Made by a program: the position numbers and the translations under genes. The notes below the pieces were generated by a model. The model had not been told where the DNA came from and did no database searches. It saw only the letters and a program-made list of their open reading frames with translations. This document shows, piece after piece, positions 55,964 through 64,000 of a stretch of DNA of 64,000 nt (within the stretch, counting starts at the first letter, position 1; the number at the start of each line of letters is the position of its first letter). Origin of the DNA: Cotesia glomerata (taxonomy: Eukaryota > Arthropoda > Insecta > Hymenoptera > Braconidae); contig NC_058161.1 of NCBI RefSeq assembly GCF_020080835.1, positions 15,241,603 to 15,305,602 of the forward strand. Direction: 5' to 3'.

Positions 55964-58900
55964 AACTGAGAATGGAAAATTTTCTAAAATAGTTCAACTT
56001 TGGTTCACAGTTTAATTGACTAATCATAATTTATTTATTACTAATTTTATTGCTACTGTTTAAGCTGTCAGCTTATCGTTTTCCAAAAAAAATTCAATAC
56101 AAATTAACAGTTGTCACTTATTACTGATGGTCGATTATCTGAAAATTAATAATAGAAATTATCAATTTTTTAAGTCTCTATCAACAAGTATTTTATAATT
56201 AATAATTACATAAAAGCGTATTACATTAAACATAAAATAAAAAAATATTATCTTTATAACCTTCATTGAACAATAAATTGAGATAAAACAAGGGTTAGAA
56301 TATCATCGTACATGATAATTACGCAATTATGTTGATAAATTAATTTTTATAATTCAACAGATAATCAAAACGATAAATTCATAAATAATAATAATAAGAT
56401 TTATATTCACATGTAATGCGTACTTGATAATCAATTAATATATGTAAATAAAAAACTATTTTCAATACAAAAAATACAAAAAAGACGTCTACCTTGAAAA
56501 TATTCTTAATCTTTGTTGTTTTTGACGTTTCTGTTTAGTAATGATTTCTTGACGTCATTTTCGATGTTTTTTTTATTTTTTTTTTTTTTTGTAAATCAAA
56601 ACAATACTTTTTATTTTATATTTTGAGAGCAGTATTTGTTAAAATAAAAATTAAACAACTGAATGTCTTTCAGTCAAAATCAATCACAAATATTAATTAT
56701 TTATTTAACATTACTCTCAATGATTTCAAATGATCTTAATATTTTGCTCTTTGACCGGAATACATTCTGGAATTCACGCACTTTGCCTGGCTGTATAACA
56801 CACTAATGTGTTAGTGACTGACGAAATGCGATGCGAGATGCGATGAAACCAATTCACACACACCAAGAAAAATGTTATGTAAAATCTCTCTGAAGTTTCA
56901 TAGAATGTCTTTCTTGCTCTCGTGAGTGAGTTACGGAAAAACTGAGACGTAACTACGGAGCTTTATGAAGATTTTGCTTTACATTACACATTTCTACGTT
57001 AAGTGACATGCGCAGAAGAGTTTACGATGCGTCGTCAAGTTCAAAAAATCACAGGTTAAAAAACCAATTAAACTATATTAATATATAATGATAAATTGTA
57101 AGTTTTGTTCAAGCTAATTGCTTTTTAACTAATGGAGAGGAAATTTTGATAGTACTGATGTTAGCTGACAAACGTCAATTTTTTTAATTTTTATAACGAA
57201 TAAATTACAATAAAAAAATGCTCTAAAAATTTTTCCCCCAATAATGTTTTTTGTTATGCTTCCATCTAGTGGATGTTTTTTTTATTTATTGAAAACTTTA
57301 CTTACTGTAGTTCTTTCATTTTAAATAAAAGAAGGAATCATTTTAAATAAAAGAATTCTATTTAGACGTTATTTAATTTTGATCAAAATTATTTAGTTGG
57401 TTTCAATTTATTATTCAAGTTGACAAAATATTAAAAAGCTTCAAAATATAAAATTGAGGTTTACAATGACGTGATCTTAGCAATCTAAGCTCTCGGTGAG
57501 AAGTGTCGTTACATAGTTTTTCCGAAGAGCTTCAAACTCCGTTCTTCTCCCACCATAACTTCCATACATACATCCACTCTAAGGAATACATAATAAGCAC
57601 ACACATTTTCTACTACATATATATATATATCTACTACATATAAATGATCCTTATATACTAACATGTATTTTCTTTATATCTATATATATTTATTTCAGCC
57701 TATCGGCCTGAAAGTTAGACTTTACTAATATACACTTTTAGCAATACAATCATTATGTTTATTTAACTATTTTTATTAATTTAACAGACCCTTTTAAAAT
57801 CTATTTATAATAAAAATTAACTTATAATTAACTTGAAATTAAATTACAATAAAAATTATAATAAACTATAACATGAAAATATATATATTATATTGTTTAT
57901 AATATGTTGGATTAATGTTTGAGTTTGACTAATTAATAACTTGAATTAAATATTATTTCTATTATTTTACAATCAGATTTTCTAATAAAATTATAAGTCA
58001 ATTTAATTATTATCATGTATAAAAGAATAGACATTATCGTTTAATTATAAATTAAATAATAATTAAATAATGATTCAATAATAAATTAATAGTAAATTAA
58101 TTAAATAATAATTATTAGTTATAAATTAAATACAAGATAATAATTATTAATTATTTTAACTTAATTTTGCTTAACTACAATATTATATAAAGTTAGATTT
58201 TAACAGTAAATGTTATTTAACAATCTTATTTTTATTTAGTTACATATGGTTTTTTATTATTCTTTGTTACTTTTAGAACAAGGGTTTATTGAGTTTCACA
58301 CGTGTCTTTTACGACTTTTCCTCATAGGGTTTTAAATTCCATGTGGCGAGAAATAGTCCTTGAATTACTCAAGTACCTTTTATGGGTTCTGAAAATTCGG
58401 TTACAATGTCCTTTTGTACCGAAATATGTTTTTCCCTTATTTTATTTTATTTTCTTTTGTAAATAAAACAGAGTTAACCAAAAGATCTTTATTACAACTG
58501 GTAAGAGTAAAAGCATGAAATAAATGATTTGAATATTTACTTCGAATATAAAATTTAACTAATTTTAATCATTTAATATTTACTAATTTGAATATTTCGT
58601 TTGAATTCACGCTCTCATAATAGATAGCGCTCTAATAACAGGTAGCGTCACCTGCTGGATGCACTAGGTGCATCACATTTTTAATTTTCACATGCGGAAT
58701 TTTTTAATCACATTTTTATGACATTAAAGTTAGCAGTCACTTAACAATTTTCTAATTTTATTTATCAAAAAAATTTGTTACAAAAAATTGTTTTTAAAAA
58801 ATTGAGTTTTTTATTTTTATAAATTTCAATGTACCCCTCGCGGTTTTGATAATGCCGTAAAAATACCGTAATTTTTCGGCATTTATGCTCATGCCGTATA

Positions 58901-59107
58901 TTTACCGTTATAATTCGGTTAAACTATAGTTGTTTTGGCCAGTTTTTATACTGTAGTTATCCAGTTTTACTCTCTCCATAAAAAACTGTAAAAAACGTCA
59001 ATGACTTAAAAAAATATAACCTGTAATAAATTTGATGAAATTACGTTGTTGTTGTTGTTGTTGTACGTTTATAAATATACAAAAAGTAAGTGTTTGAGTC
59101 AATAAAA
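55964..59107. other. Intergenic region between carrier gene and CALML4
   Basis: The 5' part should include the carrier promoter; a GC-richer patch at about 56740-57010 with GCGATGCGAGATGCGATG is a candidate. The remainder is very AT-rich with short (TA)n runs near 57620. No gene or complete mobile element is recognised. Confidence 0.5.
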
Positions 59108-62100
59108 ATGGTAAGTTCAATATTTCATTATAATTATAATTTTTAACTAAATATTTTATTAATTTATTTTTTGCAGGCAAGGTATTTCCGCGAAGAAGAT
59201 ATTGACGGTAAATACAGAATATTTTTTTACAAAATTAAACATGTTTTTTTTTTTTGTCGTGCTTTTAGATAAGAGTGAAATTTACTTGGTATTTTTTTTT
59301 CACGTACTATGCGAGACATTAATTCTTCCTGGTCAGTGCTTCTTTTGTAGGAATGGAAAAGTGAATTTTTGGAGGAAATCTCTAAAAATTAATTTGGAAA
59401 TTTAGAAAAATGTACTTTAATGTTAAAGGAAAAAATTATAAAAGAACTTTCGTAAAATAATAAAAAACTATAAATGGAAACACTGAAAATAAAAAAAATG
59501 GCTTATTAGTAAATCTGTAAGTTTGGCCAACTAAAGAAAAATAAATCTCTATTTTTGAAAATTTCTTTTACTGGAAATATTATTATTTGGTATAAATTAA
59601 AAAAATCTAAATAAATAAATAAACTTCTGTGTAATTGGAAATTTATCAATTGCGAAATTAATAAAAAAAAGTAATTTATATAAATAGATATCTTTTCAAT
59701 ATTCCGTTAAAATAAAAATAATTCTCACCTTATGGAAATATAATTTTCGAAAAAACTTACGTTTGTATTATAGTATTTACGGTAATTAAAAAAAAAAGAA
59801 TTATTTAATAATAAACATATGAATAGACGTCCGAACGACTTTATGGAATTTTGCAGAAATGGAATTCAATATTTTTAAAAACTTAAAAAAATTGAAATTC
59901 ACATGAATGGCGATCAATAAAAAGTGAATCGGTAAATATGTAAATCTCTAAAAATGGAAATATCTCAAAATATATCTGTAAAAATGGAAATCTTTAAAAA
60001 TGGAAATCTCTAAAAATGGAAATCTTAAAATAAATAATCGTTTTTTTTTTATAATTAACGAGAATTCCCAACGACTTTGAGAATTTCTTATCCAAAGGGA
60101 GGTATCGAAGATACCGGAAGCTCGACTATACTAAGACATCTTCTCCGACGAATCTCGCGGAAAATGCTAAAATACATTTTATATCATCAGTTATCATGTA
60201 GGGAGCTATGAATGAAACAGGAATCTCAACTACCAAGACGTCTTCTCCGACAGTTCTCGCGGAAAACGCTAAAATACATTTTAAATCATCAGTTATCATG
60301 TAGTGAGGTATCTAGCAAACTGGAAGCTTGACTACCAAGACATCTTCTCCGACGAATCTCCCGAAAAACGCTACAATACATTTTAAATCATCAATTATCA
60401 TATAGGGAAGGTATCTAGCAAACTGGAAGCTTCACTACCAAGACATCTTCTCCGACGAATCTCGCGAAAAACGCTAAAATATATTTTATATCATCAGTTA
60501 CCATGTAGGGAGGTACCTAGCAAACTGGAAGCTACATATTTGAAAATTTAGATATGATGATATAAAATGTATTGTAGTGTTTTTCGGGAGATTCGTCGGA
60601 GAAGATGTCTTGGTAGTGAAGCTTCCAGTTCGCTAGATACCTTCCCTACATGATAACTGACGCTTTAAAATGTATTTTAGCGTTTTCCGCGAAATTTCTC
60701 CCAGAAGATGTCTTAGTATATTCGAGCTTCCCTTATCTTCTATACCTCCCTTTAGATAAGAAATTCTCAAAGTCGCTGGGAATTCTCGTTAATTATAAAA
60801 AAAAAACGATTATTTATTTTAAGAGATTTCCATTTTTACAGATATATTTTGAGAGATTTTCATTTTTAGAGATTTACATATTTACCGATTCTCTTTTTAT
60901 TGATTGCCATTCATGTGAATTTCAATTTTTTTAAGTTCCTTTAAGTTTCCTTTAACATTTTTCTAAATTTCCAAATTAATTTTTAGAGATTTCCAAAAAT
61001 TCACTTTTCCATTCCTACAAAAGCAGCACTGACCAGGAAGAATTAATGTCTCGCATAGTAACTACTTTTTGCGTTATTTTCAACTATTTTATTTGAGAAA
61101 TAATTTAAATTAAACATTTTTTTAACTAATATATTTGTTAAAAAATACCTAAAAAAATTCATTGGGTATCTGAAATTTTCAGTATTATATATAATACTTG
61201 CGTGTAGGTTTAAAGTAGGAAGTTGGTTTAGACACCTTCTTTGATAGCTAATAAATTTGATTTTAAATGTTATTCTTTATAATTTTTCAAAATTAATATT
61301 CGTTAAAATTGCAACCAATGTCGACGGGAAATACATTAGAATTACATGAAGCACACAAACAATAATGATGTATTTACTTATTTAACCCTTCGTCACGCGC
61401 GTCTTTTTTAGTTTCTCGCTCGCACTTAAGTGAGTCTCCATAGGTTGAGTAGTTGTTAGGCGGCGATCTGCTCATGGCGCGAGTGACGAAGGGTTAATAA
61501 ATTTTTTAATTTAAATAATTAAATTCGTACCAAGAGAACATTTTTAAAAAACTGAATTCATTTTATCGGTAATAATAATTTTTTCTACATATTATAATTA
61601 TTAATAAACATATCTTATAAAATAGTAGATTTACTATCATAAAGTAGCAATTATTGAAGTGAGTTTATTTATGAAATATTCAACTTTCAGAATTCAGGGA
61701 GTGTTTTTATCTTTTTGCACAAGATGGACAAATAAAACGCCTTGAAGAGTTGACAATTATCATGAGATCTTTGGGTCTTAGTCCTACTACTGCTGAATTA
61801 AGCAAATATATGAAGGATAAAAGTAAGTAAAAAGGCCTTACATGAATTGAAGAGCATGGTTTTCAGTCTTTTAAATCAACATTTTTTTGGTCAATTGTAA
61901 GCCTTAATGAAAAGCTAGAAAAAAAAAATGACAGAAAATTTTTGATAAAGATGAATTATACATTACAGATGGAAGAATGTCATTTGCTGATTTTTTGGAA
62001 GTAATGCATTTACAAACAAGAGTAGAAGACTTACCAAAAGAAGTTAACGATGCTTTTAAAGCCGCTGATCAATCCAGAAGTGGTTTAATTCCTGCACGGC

Positions 62101-62151
62101 AACTAGCACATAATTTGTTGAATTGGGGAGAAAAATTGACTAATAAAGAAG
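59108..62151 (+). CDS. CALML4: CALML4-like EF-hand protein, 5' part
   Basis: Exons 59108-59110 (ATG only), 59177-59207, 61691-61822 and 61969-62151 join in frame with GT-AG introns. The product starts MARYFREEDIDEFRECFYLF, like the MAKFLSQDQINEYKECFSLY start of human CALML4. FADFLEVMHLQ and an AADQSRSGLIPARQL segment follow, and then GEKLTNKE, as in family members. EF-hand loops lack several acidic ligands (for example AQDGQIKRLEE), so calcium binding is doubtful. That is typical of CALML4, a light-chain-like partner of unconventional myosin in vertebrates. The last exon ends in an open codon before GTAATA. The final exon is not seen before 64000, so the gene is partial. Intron 2 contains a 1.75 kb foldback and a 108-bp TTAA MITE. 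Confidence 0.85.
59307..61058. mobile_element. TA-flanked foldback element (1.75 kb) in CALML4 intron 2
   Basis: The ends are CTATGCGAGACATTAATTCT and its complement, with TA duplications at 59305-59306 and 61059-61060. The left arm is about 1.2 kb and the right arm about 0.5 kb. The left arm contains about four tandem units of roughly 120 bp (60060-60535), each with GACATCTTCTCCGACGAATC or a close variant. The same unit reappears inverted at about 60545-60760. TA duplication suggests mobilisation by a Tc1/mariner-type transposase. Non-coding. Confidence 0.75.
61386..61493. mobile_element. 108-bp TTAA-flanked MITE in CALML4 intron 2
   Basis: TTAA at 61382-61385 and 61494-61497 bracket ends CCCTTCGTCAC and its exact complement GTGACGAAGGG. 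It is tiny and GC-rich relative to flanks; the ends resemble piggyBac-type termini. Confidence 0.75.
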
Positions 62152-62170
62152 GTAATAAAGAAATTAACTA

Positions 62171-63030
62171 GGGTAAAGGTTCCAAATATTGACCAGCTTA
62201 GATCAAATTAACATAAATACATAATTTGTAAATTTATTGGAAGAATTTATGAGCTGAAACGAGCGTTATGCTTTTCTTATAGTGTTAACTTATAAACTAT
62301 AATATTTTTGTTCATAAAATACATAATAATCTATTTTATCTATATTATTAAGAGAATAAGCAAAATTTTGTGGCCAGTGTATTTATATGATAAAATGAGC
62401 TTTTTTTTTATTTAAATTTAGTATCATTGGAAAAGTTTTGACTTAAATTTGTGCCTTTTCAATGTTTCATATGCTTTTCTAACATAGTTTACTTATTATG
62501 ATAAGTTTTCGAAGTAGTTATAAATAGATTATAATTTCGCGATAAAGAAAATTTGTTCATATTCAAAAATTCATTTATATAATTAAGAGACTAAGAAAAA
62601 TTTAGTAACAGGTACATCTTTATCGTAAATTGGGTTTGATATTTTTTGGCGATAGTTATTTGTGATTTAAATAATTAAGAGAGAAAGGAAATTTTTGTGA
62701 CGAGAATATTATTATTTTTAAAGGAATTTTTATAGTTTAATTTGATATCATCAGAAAGGTCTTGATAAGAATTAGTGCCTTTTGGTTTTATATATTTTTT
62801 AGTAGTCAATTTTTCATGTCAAATTTTTGGAGGAGTTTTTAATAGTTTTTTGGTTCTATAAATTTATTCCGTCACATTGTAATTGATCCTGTGATAGCAC
62901 TAATATTTTCTAAATTTATTAAAAAAGTACCCAAACTAAATAAACATTAAATTGTAATCATTAACGTTACAGCCGATTGCTCCGAATATTGACCATTACG
63001 CACTAAATATTGACCGTCTATGCTCCAAAT
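62171..63030. repeat. MITE copy with nested repeat, downstream CALML4 intron
   Basis: The outer element matches the Bub3-intron MITE (left end TTCCAAATATTGACC, right end with TCCGAATATTGACC). It is interrupted at about 62332-62938 by an inverted copy of the repeat found at 4990-5600. The rest of the window to 63590 is AT-rich with no recognised exon. Confidence 0.6.
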
Positions 63031-63589
63031 CCTGACCAGTAGTGTTATGCTTACTAGACTTAGAAATAACATCCATTTTTAATCTATAATAGTTTCAACA
63101 TTAGGTAATCCATTCACTGACAAGTTAATTATTTCAGTAATGTTGTTAGTTGTTCTGTATTCTGATACAATATTAACTTCAATACTCATATAAAAATCAA
63201 TTGCTGAAGCCATACTATTATTAGGTACATTGTATAATTTACAATACCAATGGTTGACCAGAGTATTATTTCAATTATTAACATGATTTTTCTAACAAAA
63301 ATTATTGATAATTAATCTTCAATATTGAATTTTTTTGACAAATACTTATTTATTGATCATGAATTATTTAATTTTATGTAAATTGATTATAAATGTATTT
63401 ATCAAACACGACGAGAGAAAGTTCTAATAATGAATTTTTACAACTTTCTGACATTTGTACAAAAACTTATTTTTTTTTATTTATTGCAACAACTGCATAT
63501 ATTTATGTGCAAGCTTAAATTTTTATTTTAAGTATAATTAAAAATTGATAATTACGCACTAAATATAAAATTAAATTAATAGATTTTTA

Positions 63590-63756
63590 ACTTCCCGCTA
63601 AGAAAATTGAAAATTTTCAAAAATCGGGAAGTTATTGGTTTTACCCCGTTTTTCGAAAATCGAGTTTTCATCAGATCTCGACGTTTTGAGGTCCTAGAAA
63701 GCTTTCCTGACTATTCCCGCGAGGGTGTCACTATGTCTGTATGTATGTGTGTGTGT

Positions 63757-63760
<4 letters not shown>
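63590..63760 (+). repeat. Copy of the CTTCCCGCTAAGAAAATTG repeat
   Basis: This matches the first 170 bp of the repeat at 21765, including CATCAGATCTCGACGTTTTG, then ends in a (TG)n and long poly(T) tract at about 63739-63785. Confidence 0.65.
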
Positions 63761-63788
<28 letters not shown>

Positions 63789-63945
63789 GGGGGGGAATCC
63801 TTTTTGTGGATTCCAGGCATAGCTGTTTAGCCTGGATATGTGACGACTCGACGCAGCGTTATACTAAAACTCGACGCTAACGCCCCTACGTAAGATGGAC
63901 GGTGTGGCTTAATGTATATAAAATAAGCGAAAGGAAATTTAGTAT

Positions 63946-64000
63946 AGATCGGATAGCTCAAATGGTAGAGTAGCCGACATGTCTTCGGAAGGTTATGGGT
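63946..64000 (+). repeat. tRNA-like SINE head (or truncated tRNA) at window end
   Basis: TAGCTCAAATGGTAGAG (A box and D arm) is followed by a CCGA-CATGTCT-TCGG anticodon-like hairpin and then GGTTATGGGT, where the window ends before a T arm could be seen. The anticodon loop would read TGT. Placement next to repeats makes a SINE more likely than a functional tRNA. Confidence 0.45.

Noticed and set aside
63946..64000. Functional tRNA-Thr (TGT)
   Set aside because: The D arm and anticodon hairpin look tRNA-like, but the T arm and acceptor 3' side are outside the window and the context is repetitive. A SINE is at least as likely.

Overview
The window is AT-rich animal nuclear DNA. Its genes have small exons, GT-AG introns and AATAAA signals, and are separated by dense mobile DNA. 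Gene content, base composition and repeat style suggest an insect, probably a hymenopteran such as a parasitoid wasp. That taxonomic guess is inference only. Seven conserved protein genes can be read.

Layout. 2.7-17.1 kb (+): MCC, nine recognisable coding exons ending in a conserved PDZ ligand. Its 6 kb last intron holds a nested minus-strand gene encoding two micropeptides 41 nt apart. These match SMIM4/UQCC5 (fly sloth1) and C12orf73/BRAWNIN/UQCC6 (fly sloth2), both complex III assembly factors. 17.6-19.6 kb (-): BCAS2/SPF27, a spliceosomal Prp19-complex subunit, tail to tail with MCC. 23.6-34.1 kb: a complete 10.5 kb MULE/NOF-like foldback transposon. 34.5-37.4 kb (-): RpL4 with three U18-type C/D snoRNAs in its introns. 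38.2-40 kb: a LINE relic with other elements nested inside. 40.9-46.2 kb: a full-length Ty3/Gypsy element with identical LTRs but a frame-broken pol. 46.6-49.6 kb (+): Bub3. 49.9-56.0 kb (-): an SLC25A42-type mitochondrial CoA carrier, convergent with Bub3. 59.1-62.2 kb (+): the 5' part of a CALML4-like EF-hand gene that appears to run off the window.

The host genes are housekeeping genes (translation, splicing, mitosis, mitochondria) and do not form one pathway. Two arrangements look functional: the sloth1-sloth2 dicistron, and snoRNA genes that guide 28S rRNA modification inside a ribosomal protein gene.

The most unusual object is the 23.6-34.1 kb transposon. It has 9-bp target duplications (AAGATACTT) and 2.6-3.3 kb inverted arms. 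Its transposase is followed by a C-terminal USP-like cysteine protease domain, with one frameshift splitting the protein. Both arms carry a decayed copy of a cellular otubain (OTU deubiquitinase) gene, and one arm also holds a fragment resembling an SLC17 transporter exon. This is gene capture of the Pack-MULE kind, with two unrelated ubiquitin-protease folds in one element.

Other repeats include TTAA-flanked MITEs, a 1.75 kb TA-flanked foldback in CALML4 intron 2, a solo LTR with TTGTC duplications, tandem Helitron-like 3' ends, and a family of multi-hairpin palindromes with exchangeable stems.
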